64,000 nt of DNA from Isoetes taiwanensis (Eukaryota > Streptophyta > Lycopodiopsida > Isoetales > Isoetaceae): contig JAJEKV010000001.1 of assembly GCA_021234155.1 (NCBI GenBank), positions 24,665,189-24,729,188 on the forward strand, given 5' to 3'. This document shows, piece by piece, positions 11,704-24,339 of the stretch. Below the pieces are notes generated by a model. The model was not told the origin of the DNA, ran no database searches, and worked only from the letters and a program-made list of their open reading frames with translations. A program made the translations under genes and the position numbers. The first letter of the stretch is position 1. Every line of letters begins with the position of its first letter.

Positions 11704-12800
11704 AGGTTCCAAGAGGACTTCTCCATCCTTGAGTTCAAGAATATGGTGATTCTATAAGACAACTGCTCCATTAGGAACATAACATATAAACAAGCTAAGA
11801 TAGAGACTTTATGGACTCTTAAATGTAGAGGAAGCTCTCGCTCATAAGCTAAGTTTTCCACTTTTCTAGTTATGCTAAATGGTCTTGCCTATCTTGACGC
11901 TAGTTTCTTGTTATTCCAATCCTTTCTTCAATGCAATCTTGAGCCATTCATCGCCCTTCTCTACATTCATGTCTGTGCAGTGTGTATCCATATAGCCCTT
12001 TCGCCTTGCTTGCACTTTGAGTTTGCATTCCCTCGCTTTCTTGATTTTGGCTTCCACGTCTTGGAGCACATCTTGCACCAATTGCGCTTTAGATAATGGA
12101 TCAAGCCAAGTTAACAGAGTTAAGCACTGATATCCACATGTTAGCATGAAGAGTGGCATACTCGTAAGAATGCTTAGCGCTACTAGCAAATTCATCCAAA
12201 TATGTGTGTGATTCCTATTGTTCTTGTTTATTTCATTGATACATTCTTAACATGCCTTTAGTACTCTATTCAATCTTTTCATTTATCAATATGTTTGTGG
12301 GTATGATGCTGTACTCATATGTAACTTGATGCCGACTATTTGGCATAATGCCTTTTAAAATTCTCTCATGAACTTAGGGTGTCAGTCGGACACTATGCCC
12401 CTTGGCATGCCATGCAACCTAAGGATGTTGGCGGCAAATAAGACTTAAGTTTCCAATACGTGATTGTTGAGTTACATGGTATAAAGTGTGCAAGTTTAGA
12501 CATGAATTCACTACCACGAGGGTGCTATATCATTCCCTTTCCTCGTCATTGGCAATCCTATAAGGAAATTTAAGAAACACACAACCCACTTGTGAATTGG
12601 TACTTCAAGTGGTTGTAGATGCTTTGAGGCATTTTATCTGCTCATTCTTTATCTGTTGGCATGATACACACCGTTGAACATGCTCTATAATGTACTTTTC
12701 TTATTCCTGACCAGAAATAACTTCTTCTTATAGCTGCATATATACCGATCGAATCCTGGGTGACCTGTTGTGGAGCATTGTGCAATTCATAGAGAATTTG
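11704..12800 (-). pseudogene. Ty3 retrotransposon integrase relic, copy A
   Basis: On the minus strand this copy keeps the integrase zinc-binding region (HVQRCVSCQQIKNEQ near 12690-12640), a core relic with LRLHGMPRGIVSD (about 12440-12400) and a C-terminal linker DPLSKAQLVQDVLQDVEAKI (about 12100-12040). The chromodomain-proximal motif NLAYERELPLHLRVHKV follows at 11860-11810. Stops and frameshifts break every part. Copy B repeats the core-to-C-terminus part about 785 bp further on. The reverse transcriptase and RNase H parts expected upstream are not recognisable above 12800. Confidence 0.75.
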
Positions 12801-12869
12801 ACCCATAATTGCCTTCGAGTATGCATAACCTGCCCTTGTACTAGAGGTGTCCTTCCTCTAGCTTATAAT

Positions 12870-13170
12870 TAATCCCATCGATCCGAGCCATCGGATCGCC
12901 ATTCTGGGAAGGGACGAGCGCCTATATTAGGCCATTTTCATTTTGGCTCGGTTATCGGCGTCTTCTCACAGCAGCTCTTCTTCTCCTCTCGTGGCTTCCC
13001 TCCGTCTTTCCTTGTCCATTGCTTCCCATCTGTCTTATCATCTTTGCTTCCCTCTGTTTTCCCACAGATTCTGAATTTTTCCTGCTCTTCAACCTGCATT
13101 TGTTTCACATTTCTTTTTGTCTCATCATCTTCTGGATTTGGCCATTTGATAGCTAGGCTGCTCTTGCTGT
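12870..13170 (+). promoter_or_regulatory. Promoter-like module with CT-rich leader
   Basis: CCCATCGATCCGAGCCATCG at 12876 continues into GGATCGCCATTCTGGG and GGGACGAGC, then a TATA-like CTATATTA near 12920 and about 200 bases of CT-rich DNA resembling a plant 5' leader. The same block occurs on the minus strand inside the 350-bp tandem array at 51780-52620, also followed by a CT-rich stretch, and partly at 51366. Shared use in unlinked places suggests a mobile or transposon-derived promoter. No ORF downstream is convincing. Confidence 0.4.
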
Positions 13171-15884
13171 TTCGCTTATGAGGTATGGATTTCTCTCCCT
13201 ATGCCAAGGTTCTTCTACACACAAAGTAGGATTCCCACACTCCCGGTTGTTTTGGCGGATTTATGCGCTATGGTTTGGCTTCCGGCTTTGCTTGCTAGTT
13301 CTTTTATGCTCATGCATTTTACGTCTTTCGCGTTGCCGTTTATGTTATCAGGAGTCTATAGGAGGATTGCTCTACATGGAGATCCGTCATGCACTATCAT
13401 GAATTATTGATGTACTTCCATGCGATTTAGACCGTAGTTGGGCTCTGGTTGGATGATTCCTTTTACAGTTGAGCTTTTCTTACATTTACAGCTATCTATC
13501 TGCATGCATCCTCTGACGGATTGGTTTTATACTTCTCTCAATTTGATCTTTGGAACATGCAAAGGAGCATGCAATAGCTATTTTCTTTTAGCAGGCAGAG
13601 CAGGGATCGGTTCTCTCCAGAGATCTGCGTCATCATTGATTCGTCAGGAGCAGATCTTTTCAAACAGTTGGATTCGTCTGGCACCTGTGTGGAGCGGTTG
13701 ACCTTCTTCTTTTGAGACGTCCTTCCTCAGGCGGCAGTGCTTTATGTTCCTCCAACTCCAGCTCTTGCTTTGGTTGCTTTGCCAGAAGACCTGAAGTTTT
13801 GACCGAGAAGAACAAACAAACTGGCAAAAAGAACATCATTAAAACAAGAACAATATAAGAGATACTATCATATGGGAGTTTTTTGGTTCTCGAACATCAG
13901 CATTTTTTTATTGTGTTACTGCTCCATCTTACATTACGCACATAGTGATTTCAAACAAACACATGCATACTCTTTTGAAATCGTTCAAAGGGTCTCCATA
14001 TAACATGCTTATATCTGCATAAATAGTCATCTTTGATCCTTTTAGTGGTGAAAACATTATGTAGCGTGATCCGGGGGATATCACCCAGTATAAAGAGGAT
14101 ATATCATGCGAGCAGAAGAGAGCAATGAGAACTCCTCCGTATATACCTTGTCTAGGGTCCAAAAAACTCTTTTCGTATGGATACTGCACTAGATTGTCTC
14201 TAAGGAATCTCTCTTCTTGTATGTATTCGTATATATAAGGGTCGAAAAAATTCTCATATTGTCCATCACATGTTATATACAGCCTACACTATGGGAAACA
14301 CCTGGGCAGTAGCATGATCCAGCGCAGGTAGTAGAAAAGAAATTCTATATTATTTTCCAAAATCATTCCATCTTTGCAGCTCAAGTCTTATGTTCTTTGA
14401 TTGGGAAACATGAACAAAGAGCTAAATTGTCCTAAGTATATGCGAGAGGAAGGGCATAGATATTAAATGATATCTTGAATGATACATAGTACTTTCCCCT
14501 TTCTATTGAGTGCAATGACATAATTGCAAATACTGTACACAAGGAACCTCTTATTGAGAAACTTTGGCAGCTCAGAAATTACCACAAAGCTCTTTGGCTT
14601 TTCTGTGTAGGAGCTACTGGTAAGGCAAAAGCGGAGAACTGGTGCACTATCACAATTTTTTGGAGTTGATCAAATTTTTTATTTCTGTTTTGTGTTCTTT
14701 GTATTGATTTGCTCGATATGATCGCCATCGTGAACTCTCTTTTGCTTCTTTTTCTTCTATGAGTTTCATGAGGTTGCCATACAACTTTGAAAGTCAAGAC
14801 TCGAAAGATGACAAGCAATGGATATTTATGCCAGAGGCTACTTGGTCTAAGGTCTTGTTTGTTGTAATCAAGTGGGTCAAGAAGAAGCTGGCAGTCTACT
14901 AGGATAATATCCCAAACAAAAAAAATGTCTAAGGAATTTCTAAGACATTCTTACAGGTGCTAAGGGGTATGTCTCTAACAACAAGGCGAATTGTTTGATG
15001 GACGAGATTGCTCTGATACATGTGTTTTGAGAATAACTTCAGATTATATGGGTCGTTCTGAGTACTAGTAACATTCAATGGACATATGAACTCTCACTCT
15101 AATGGAGAGAGAGATCCTTGCATATGTTAATAGTATTTGCGAAGAGAAGTTTTTGAGTTTCCAAGACTTATTCTTAGGATATCCAGAATTTACAGAAGAG
15201 CAGCTCCTGGAAATTACTAGTATGATATAAATGCAAATATCAACAAAGGCCATGTCCTTAGAAACCTTCCATTAGTCATGATAGTCTGCATCAATTATAT
15301 TTTATTGCTTGAGAAAGAAAAACTGATACTCCATAAAAGAATTGTGCTTCATAGTTGCACAAAGGTAGGTATTTCATCTGTGTCCATGTTCGAGCATGTG
15401 TAGTTGGTGTCTGCTGACATGCAAAGTTTTAAATTGGATTGGTAGATATCGCGATATATAGTATTATATGGCAGGATCTTGCTCATGGGCAAACACATGT
15501 GTTAAGGGGTGCTTTAAAAGGTATCATTTAGGAACCACAAATCTAGTCAGTACTGGGTACTAGGTACTTGTGTAATATCTTAATAAAAGGTACATTTAGA
15601 GTTGTATTTATTTTGGCCTCCAATAGCATTATCTTTGTCTTAACTTTGAATATTAACATGTCTTTGACATTTATTTTAGATTTTTAAATTAGTTCTAATC
15701 CTAGTTGAACCAGTTATGAAGTATCCAGTGTAGGTACTTTTGCAGGTTCTAAAGTAGTACACCCTAACATGCATTCACCCTCATGACGATCGCCAAAGTG
15801 TATCATTTGCTTGAGTTCCTTCATTCTGGTCACATGTGTAATTGTCTGTATATCTTAAGACAGATCGGAGGGGCTAATGCAGTT
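13171..15884. other. Non-coding stretch, no gene seen
   Basis: Several short open frames (74-87 codons) follow the promoter-like module on the plus strand, but none shows a domain. The rest is AT-rich with no repeat that I can match within the window. Confidence 0.35.
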
Positions 15885-17440
15885 TCAATTGAAACCTACG
15901 AGAGGAGCAGATGGAGGATCCTGTTGGTGAACCTTGCGATATTGAGCAAAGAGAGGGGCTTCGGAAAACATGAGAGCTAGCTCAGGACCATTCAACAAGG
16001 ATAGCTTAAACAGAAAGAACATGGGTCCGCTTTGGACAACAATTGTTTGAGGCAAATCACAATGAATGGGCCTTGCCATACAAACCTTGGTGATGCCATT
16101 GGTTATGGAGTGTTGCAAATGGAGTTCAATCTCATTAGCAATGGCAGAAATGAACTTGGAATCCTGTAACTCTGGAGGAAAATCTTCGATAGCAAACCAG
16201 AAGGGGGCACATAAGGCATCTGGCTTAGCTGGAAAGGATCCAGGAACATACTGCTGATAGAGCAAGAAGTGTTTCCAGAGAGGATCAACACCTCGTTCTA
16301 TGAGTTGAGCAGCCGGCTCAGGAGATTCAAACATCAAAAGAAAGCAATGTTGATCTTTTGCTACAAGCTTGATAGATTGATAAGCAGGAAGCCCTAGCTT
16401 GTGAAGGTGCCTAGATAGCCAAGATCCCACGCACTTCAGATCCAAGAAAGGGCCAGTGAAGTGGCAGAACACAGAGCACGCAACCAACTACTCCACATAT
16501 CGTCGATGATCCTCATGGCTAATCTGCACCACTGGAGTCCCAAAACGCAGTTGCCCTGCACTCCTGAACCTCATAAAAGATTTTGTCTGATGGGAGCTGG
16601 ACATCCATAGAGTCTTGCTTGGCTTGCAATTGCTGGAGATAGGATACAACTTCCTTCTTGTTATTATCCATTATGGTGGCAATGGCCTCTGAGACACGAG
16701 CCGAGGTGGCGGGAGTCGCCAGGCCCTTGCGAAGCCAATCAGAGAACTGCACACCTGTAACTCGAGCAATTGTGTCAGATGATCTCCAAGGTGTGGTCGA
16801 TGTAGCTTGGGGGATGGAAGAGGATGTCGCCCCAAGCTACCGTGGGGAAAGAGGGGGAAACTCCTCCTGCCCTGAGGAACCTCCAACGTGTGTTGGACGT
16901 ACACTAGTTTGTGGAGGTTGCACCACCATTCGAGCACTACCTCTAGAAGTAGTCCGCGCCAAGGAACTTCCAACCTGTGTTGGAGTTGCCGCCCGTGCAA
17001 CACTATTAGGTGCAGCCTATCCAAAGGAGCACTCTACAGGCACATGAGGTCTGAGACATGAGGGGCTTCCAACCTGTGTTGGAGGAGCTAGTAGCCCAGC
17101 AGCAACTTCGGCAGACAAAAAGAGGGTCTTGCCTGAACCCCAGAACCTCCAACGAGTGTTGGAGGTGCTAATTGGCCAGAGCACACCACCTGATCCGAGG
17201 AACCTCCAACGTGTGTTGGAGCTGCGACTCTCTTAGAAGAGTTTCCCAATGGCATATATTCAACACGGCTTCCAGTCTCACCAAACGTGTGGGTAGCAGC
17301 GCGAACTGTAGTTGCGGCAACTACAGCCGGAATAGAAACTGGAGCAAGTAACTGAGAAGAGGAAAGAGATGGAGCTCCTGTCTCAATTGAGGTGGCCACA
17401 CTCGTGCCATTAGAAGACATATTGGGCAACACTAAAGAAT
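15885..17440 (-). pseudogene. L1-type LINE ORF1 relic (DUF4283-like)
   Basis: The best-preserved part (16487 to 15888, about 200 codons) reads KLVAKDQHCFLLMFESPEPA then APFWFAIEDFPPEL, the pattern of the DUF4283-type RNA-binding domain in ORF1 of plant L1 elements. ORF1 protein coats element RNA in the retrotransposition particle. Upstream, in shifted frames (16752-16519 and 17432-17091), lie a helical stretch with YLQQLQAKQDSMD and a Ser/Thr/Val-rich linker carrying PT(H/L/Q)VG repeats. A stop precedes the 16487 frame, so the gene is broken. No ORF2 follows toward lower coordinates, which makes this an orphan ORF1. Confidence 0.55.
16880..17225 (-). repeat. Five palindromic coding repeats in the ORF1 linker
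   Basis: CCAACSWGTGTTGGA-type imperfect palindromes recur near 16888, 16969, 17069, 17151 and 17209, spaced about 60-100 bases. On the minus strand they encode PTHVGGS, PTLVGGS or PTQVGS. The protein repeat and the DNA palindrome are the same unit. Confidence 0.7.
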
Positions 17441-18080
17441 TGAGGTGCGCCGAAGAAACTAAATCTCAGGAGCCGAAAGAGCACCCTCACGAGCCATTTT
17501 GTGTGCATCACGTACACTTATTCTAGGAGAATCTGCAGCATATTCTTTGCCAATTCCACATGAACGATGGTAGAAGCACCAGAAGCACGTTTTGGCAGGC
17601 TACGACTGGATCTTGTCATCTCCACCAAGAGAGGGAGGCCGAATTTTCAGAGCTGAACCGTTTTTCCCAAAGGCCAATTTCTGAAAAGGTTAAGCACCAC
17701 TAGATGGAGTGTTCAAAGAGCTTTCCAACAATCCCAAACACGCCCAAAACTGCAACCAGATGCAGAAGTTATGGCCAAAAGAAAACTGCAGCCAAACCCT
17801 AGCACCGCCAAAAGAGGGCCGGGAATGTCAGGCGGATTCCTTCGACCAAAACAGAGAAAACACCATACAAATCATACACCAACAGAAAGCTCGTTCGATA
17901 AGCTTTCCAACAAGCCCAAGAACATCTGAATCTGACACCAAAATCCTGAGTTATGAGCAAAAGAGCAGGGCTGAAACCCTAAGCCCCATCATGAGCGCCA
18001 TATACTCATCTCGCCAATTGTCGAGGACTTCATGCAACTCGGGGACAAGAAAAATCACCATTTCTATGCCATGATTGTTT
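17441..18080 (-). promoter_or_regulatory. Probable LINE 5' leader with an internal duplication
   Basis: Two related segments lie head to tail: 17706-17812 and about 17893-17990. Each has GCTTTCCAACAA, then CCCAA, an AGTTATG(G/A)(G/C)CAAAAG core and an (A/G)AACCCTA end. The position just upstream of the ORF1 relic (reading minus) and the tandem layout fit an L1 5' untranslated region. The orientation of transcription is inferred from the neighbouring ORF1. Confidence 0.4.
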
Positions 18081-19109
18081 ACTTGGACAGATTGAAGGGT
18101 ACGAGCTTCGATAGTAAATCGACAACTACAAGGAAACTATTTTTTCCTTTTACTTGTAGTTGAACATGTGTATCACTTATGGATTGGCACTTTCAATGGT
18201 TATAGATGTCCCAGACAACTACTCGACATGCTTGGTAATACCCGGTCAAAAGTAACTTCTTTCTATGGTCACTTATGTTTGATCAAATTGTGGGTGTACT
18301 GCTACTGGAGCATCATGCAATCCAGAAAGCAATTGATTCTTGATCTCCTTATCATTGGATATGCAAACCCTATCCTTATACTGGAGGTGCCCTTTCTCTT
18401 GTCAACTATCGAATTCTTCTATATGGCTGTACCCTATAGAAAGGATGCTTCAAGATAGATTTTAACATATTTTGAAGTTTAGATTTGAGAGCTTAGGAAG
18501 CACTTATTCCCCAATCTTGTTGATCTTAGATATAGACACATTCTCCAAATGCTTGGTAGATGTGCATAGCTTTAGGTTAAAAAGTTGAGACGTGGAATCA
18601 TCTGGATGCTAGAATTCTTCTCTCAATTCATTGTCTCAAAGCTTATCTACACCATGCAGTGATAAAAGATAATATTTTTCCATAGAAGCTAGATTAGAAC
18701 CCGTGTCTACCCCTTGAAAAGCCAACAAACTTTCCAAGCAGTAATAGATACGCGAAGTGAAAGAAATAGAAATTTATATCACCTAAAGTATATATTTTTC
18801 ATGTATACTTGGTCAGAAAAAAAAAAGATAATTTCATCACTCTATACCTAAACTAAATACGTTTTTTCATGTGTATTTCGTCAGAAAAAGGAGCACAAAT
18901 TGGCAATAGATATGTTGAATGTGCATTTGAGTAAAAGTTCTCTAGCGAGAGATGTTCTACCTCCTTGATCGTCACCCGAAGACATTTTGGAGAGGAGTGT
19001 TGCAGAGGCCTATGTAATGTACTGGAAACATTTCCTAAGACTAGTGAGAGCAATAGTTGATGCCGCTTTATGATCATAATGGGGTTCGTAGTGAAGTGCC
19101 AATCCAACT
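18081..19109. other. Non-coding stretch, no gene seen
   Basis: No recognisable coding sequence or repeat; one A-rich run near 18815. Confidence 0.35.
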
Positions 19110-20705
19110 AGGCCCAGTATTGGTTATAACAGATGGGTACACTACTAAAGGCTTGCAGTGTCTCGCAAATGGCAGGGCACAAATTTAGATGACATGTAGG
19201 TGGGTGGAATTGCAGATTGTTATCCTGCTTATCAGTTGGTTCGACAAGGCCCTTCTAAAAGGCTTTCTCTCAGAATTGCCCATTAGTAGAGGGATCCCAA
19301 TATATAAAGCGGGTGACCCACATTGCCGTGCCAACTATCACACATTTATGGTTAACTTGTTACAGGCAAAATTGCTGGCGGTATTGCCGAGCAGCAATTG
19401 ACGGCATGGCCGGAGGAACACAAAAGTGCCTGCATTGGCACATGCAAGTTTTAGGCCTAAGCACTCAACTTTCAACCAGGTTTTCGCGCTTACCGATAGA
19501 AGACACCAGAAGCAGATGACAATATTTGTACTACTGCTTTGTGGATTTTGCCAAGGTTTTTGACACGATCCCTAGTGATAAGTTGTGGAAAAGGTGCATG
19601 AGACTAGGAGTCCTCCAAGAAATGCATATTGCAGTTAAGAGGCTATATAAAACCTTCCCAGCTCGAATGCTACCCTTATGCAGGATTATCCAATAGTACT
19701 ATTGGAGTCCGATGGGACTGCCCACTATCTCCTAGGCTTTGATCAACTTGTTAGGTAGCTTACATAGCATGGGATGGGGAGGGGGCAGACTTGCTCACCA
19801 TAGCATCTGACAGCTAATATATGCGATGACATGGACCTCCTAACATACATTCCAGTGAGCATTCAGTAGCATCTGGATGTCTTGAGTACTTTCTACTGGA
19901 ATGTGCGTACCTAGCTAAAACCAAGGTGCTTCTGGTGTCATTTTTAAGGCAACAGAGACAACCTCGTTTCACCTACCAAGATCAAGATATGAAAGCAGTA
20001 CAAAGATACAAGCATCTGGGAGTGGAGTTCACCATGACAACCTATTGAAATCTTGTATTAGGCAGTGGGTAACAACAGGTTGGAGGCTTTCTATGCAATG
20101 CATAATAATTGCTACAGGACAGAGCTTTATGGCTAGTCATACCGGTTTCACTTGTTCAGGGTGTTGCCACAGAGTTAAGTCCACAGTCCTGTATCAAATT
20201 CTTATGCAATGGATCGAGTTTCTATCTCTTCAAAGAGATGTTCTGGAGTGTCACATTCTCTATTGCGAAAAGGTAGTGAGTATGGGTGACTCACGCCTTC
20301 CAAACCTCGTCTACACAATGGTCATGAGTCCAAAACGTCTTAAAGCCCGTTGGAAGGAGAGATCAACCACCTGATTTTCTAGAGGGAATGTATAGGAGTA
20401 GGGGTGCATACATGTGCATGATAATGAGGATTACAATCATTTGCAACAGTATCGGGACATAGATGACAATGCTTTCGACTTGTTAAAAATATTAGACGAC
20501 AAAACCAGATCAACGCTTTGCTTGCCTGTGGTCCACACCACTCATGAAAAAGAGTAGAGCAAGTGTCTCCATTCATACAGGAGCACATCACCTCATAATT
20601 GAGATAGGGAGATGGGTGCAAAAGATCAAGAACTGAGGATCTATCAATGCTGCCAGCTAGGAGTTATTGAGGATGAGGTGCACACTCTTCAAAAATTGTG
20701 AAAAA
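19110..20705 (+). pseudogene. Non-L1 LINE reverse transcriptase relic, copy 1
   Basis: Fragments in all three plus frames follow LINE order. IPIYKAGDP and ANYHTFMVNLLQAKLL (about 19285-19375) are the first RT motifs, SFRPKHSTFNQVFAL follows near 19450, and YYCFVDFAKVFDTIPSDKLW (from 19529) holds the first catalytic aspartate. VRWDCPLSP near 19710 is a decayed GVRQGCPLSP. AVQRYKHLGVEFT (near 19995) and a C-terminal CQLGVIEDEVHTL (about 20650) match the later parts of the copies at 42.7 and 48.3 kb. The YxDD box is not readable in this copy. Many stops and shifts: dead element. Confidence 0.75.
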
Positions 20706-20908
20706 TGTTTATGAGGCTCGATGTTCTCCAAGAAATGTAAAATGCAGTTTACAAGCTACATAAAACCTGCTCAGCTTGAATGCCATGTTAGGCAAGATTA
20801 TACTCTAGCAGGGCTACCCACTAATCTCCTAAGTTGTTTGGATTGTACATTGATCAGCTTGAGGGTTGGCTTATACAGCATGGAGGCGGGGAAGGAGGGA
20901 GATTTTGG

Positions 20909-20918
20909 GGGGGGGGAA
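20909..20918 (+). repeat. Run of ten or so G
   Basis: A homopolymer of about ten G just before the YVDD box of the LINE relic. Its exact length may be affected by sequencing. Confidence 0.8.
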
Positions 20919-21002
20919 GTGCTAATATATGTGGATGACGTGGACCTCCTAGCATATACTCTAGCGATCATGGTTGCCCAGATATGTATAAGCAAAATCT
21001 AG

Positions 21003-21640
21003 AAGGTAAGGCAAATCATAGATTTATGAGATTTGTTATGCTGACAAATGTTTTTTGAACATGAATGCTTTTCAAAGAAATCAAGGCGGATCTTGAACAA
21101 TGTTATTTAGCCAAGATTTAAGTGGTTTTCATTTGTATTCGCCCATACTTGTTTACTGCACTAACACATTATAGCTACTAATAGTTGTATGATGCAATAT
21201 CACAATTTCATTATAACCATTAGAAATGAAAATGTGGCTACAAAGTCAACCTATAAAAAGGAAGCTTTGTAAATAACATCAACTGTGCAAAACAAGTGGT
21301 CATAGAAAAATCTCTCAAATTCATCTTTAGATAGTTTGACTTGTATTACAATAGGAACAAAAAAACTCTTAAAATCATCATACGTATCTGGATGAATATG
21401 GTGAGTAGATCAAGTTATGAAGTAAACCTAGAGTATTAGGCAATTCCTTGAAAATCTTTTAGAACGAGGATAGAAGATGAGGCAAATCCACGGCTATGCC
21501 CCTTACAGGACATGGCAAATGTTCAGGTGCTATAAGAGTTTATTGTTAGAAACGGTGACCAATTTATTTTTTTCATATACAATGTTTAATACACTTCAGA
21601 AATAACCTTTTGGAAAACTTTTGTCCTTAAGGGCAACCCT
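21003..21640. other. Non-LINE insert within LINE relic copy 2
   Basis: AT-rich sequence that separates two parts of the LINE frame. I see no inverted repeat ends, ORF or target-site duplication. It may be an unrecognised insertion or simply diverged sequence. Confidence 0.4.
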
Positions 21641-22820
21641 GCTAATGAGTATGCAACATCATCTAGATGCCTTGAGTACTTTCTGCCATGCCACTAGAAT
21701 GCAAGTCAAACTGGCTAAAATCAAGGTGCTCCTGGTGTCATCTTCAACGCAATAGAGATAACCTCGCTTCACTTATCGAGATCGAGATGTGGAAGTAGTA
21801 CAAACATACAAGTATCTGGGCGAGGACTTTGCCACAAAAATCTATTGAGGTACACGTATTAGGCAGGTTGGAAGGCTTTCTATACATTGCATAATAACTG
21901 TCACAGGGCAGAGCTTTACAATTGATCACACCAGTCGCACTTGTTTAGGGTGTTGATGGAGCTTGTACTTCTGCATGGAGCTGAAGTATGGGAACTAGTA
22001 ATATCACTTACTACTTGGGATGACTTGGAATGGGTACAGAAAGCCTATTTGATCCGAGCACTTGGAGTCAAGTCCATAGTTCCATATCAAATCTTTCTAT
22101 AAGAGACCGTATTTCTACCTCTTCAAGAGCTACTCTAGAATGCTACATCCTCTACTGCTAGAAAGTGTAAAGCATGGATAACGATGAGGATCACAAGCCT
22201 AAAATAGTACCAGGATACATGTTCCTAAAGTAAGCTTGGGATAATAGTGCATTGGAATTCGTAAAAACATCACACTATAACGACCATATTAATTCTACGC
22301 TTGACAGAGGCCCACATCAATACTTGCTAAACATATTTACCTATGACAAAGCATAGAGTGGTCGCCTCCATTTGCATAGCACACTGCCTCAGAATTGACA
22401 TAGGCAGATGGGCCCAAGAGGAGCGAGAACAAAGGGTCTTCCAATGCTGCTAGCTAGGAGTTATTGAAGATGAGGACCACACTTGTTAGGGCTACCTGGC
22501 ATTTGCATCTACATGAACACGTTATGAGGGGTGGGTTACACCTGGCCAACCACTGCATGTGCTGATGAACGCACCTACAATAGCAGTCTTGGCATCATAA
22601 ATTCAGAAGATATTGGTAGATATGTCCATAATCAACACACAACCATGTATAAAAGCACAGTGCATCAACAAGCCTATTGTTGCTAAGTTTTTTTCAAAAA
22701 TCTTCAGGGTGGAGCTTTTTTTTTAATCCTGGATAGTAAACCCTGGCGGTTCTTTGTTTCTTAGTTAAGGCCCCATAGGCCTTTTTGTCTCCACGGACGA
22801 TAAAATCCAATTTAATTCTA

Positions 22821-24330
22821 AAAGAGCTTTCCCTCTCTCAAATTTCCATCTAAGTTTAAAGCTATGTAATGGATATATAAAAGCCCTTATTATTCCGCCT
22901 AAACAATTATGTCCAAATTTGACTAGATATATATGATTTCGGAAAGAGCTTTTGTTACTTTCAAGTCATTTGAAGTTGACTCGGTGAATCAAGAGTTACA
23001 TCCAAAAAAGAGACCAACTTTTGGAAACGGAAAACGTTCAGAGAATTTTGCATTTTTTTGAACAATAGATATACTTTATTTCAATTTAAACCCACTCCGT
23101 CTTGTTTTATTCGAAAAGTACTTAACTTATGGTGACATGCGCTTGCTTCACTCGGCCTATAAGAGAAAGGAGGTCTCCTAATGCTTTCTTACAAATAACC
23201 TTTTGCAAGTGGTTGTTCATTTAATGAATAATTTTATTGTATATACAAATCTTCACCCAACATAGATTTTGGGCTGATGAATATTAGTCTTATTGTAGGT
23301 TAGATTTTGAGCAGATTTAGTGAACAAAGAAATTGTTGTTTAAAAAAATTGGTTAAGTTCTTCGATGTAATGTCATATACGTGGTTTATGGGATTGGATT
23401 AAATGCCTATTTGACTTTACGGTGCTATTTACTATCATCCCATAGAAGCTACTCTTTACTCAAGAGGTTGGCCTAATTTCTTCCTATTATGTCATGGCAT
23501 GGAACATTTACTAGTCTTCATGCTTCTATTTATTTCTTAGCTTCTTGAAAGTGAAACTTTTATTAACTCCAACATATAGTTGCATAATATATTCGCAAGT
23601 ACAACAAATCTATATTTCAATTAAGTTTACCATGCTACCTCAACCCTCTATAGTATCCTAAATTGAAAGGTGTATTGTAACATCCACTTCATGTTGAATG
23701 AAATAACATTTATTTGAAGTAGGGTGCCCTGACAAAGCTGTTTGCTTGGTGTGTTGTAACCATAAGGCTGTTTCAGAAATTTATAATGACGTGATAGCTG
23801 CAGTCCTATGAATTAATTCTTAACATAATGAAAGAGTTTGAAAAGCAGTTCAATGGCTTTTGTATAAATTACATCTTGCAGATTCTAGAATCCAGTACTA
23901 AATGTTCATAAAGCATTGCATGGAAGACTGCAATTTTGTCTTCTTGGTTGTTACCTACAAGCAATGATTTGCATGCATGTTATAGTAAAACCTTGTCGTA
24001 TATAACTTCCCTAGGGTTTTTATGATGGTGTGATGCTCAATAACACACCGTGGTTACAAGGATGAGTGTGTCCTCTGACATTGATATAATTGAAAAATTT
24101 AAGGAAGGATATAGGGATATCATTCAATGTTAAGCATATACTTTGATTCGAATGAATTCCGTTGAATTTGAAGCTACCAATCTTAGATGCAGCCAAGGTG
24201 TATAAGAGAGATCAGTTGGAGCTTACATTTGCAACGTCAACTGTTTGACTACAACTGCAATTGCAACTGCAAGGCACTTATGAATTCCCAAGTGGAAACA
24301 TCCCCTAAATCGTAAAGACCGGCCAGGCTA
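22821..24330. other. Non-coding stretch, no gene seen
   Basis: AT-rich; no frame, repeat or RNA gene recognised. Confidence 0.4.
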
Positions 24331-24339
24331 TGAGCCAAT

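Larger units (their letters stand above)
20706..22820 (+). pseudogene. Non-L1 LINE relic, copy 2, interrupted
   Basis: The sequence restarts at MRLDVLQEM (20710), the same RT region as MRLGVLQEM in copy 1. It reaches LIYVDDVDLLAYT at 20924-20962 with the catalytic YVDD intact, then breaks off at about 21003. LINE similarity resumes near 21640 (YRDRDVEVVQTYKYLGEDF at 21775, ELVLLHGAEVWE at 21960, ALGVKSIVPYQIFL at 22060, LGVIEDEDHT near 22460). It ends with the 3' motif CTCCACGGACGATAAAAT at 22790 and a short AATT-rich tail. The 640 bases between 21003 and 21640 do not look like LINE. Confidence 0.75.

Noticed and set aside
16658-17047. 129-codon plus-strand frame
   Set aside because: Antisense to the L1 ORF1 relic; its apparent repeats come from the palindromic units.
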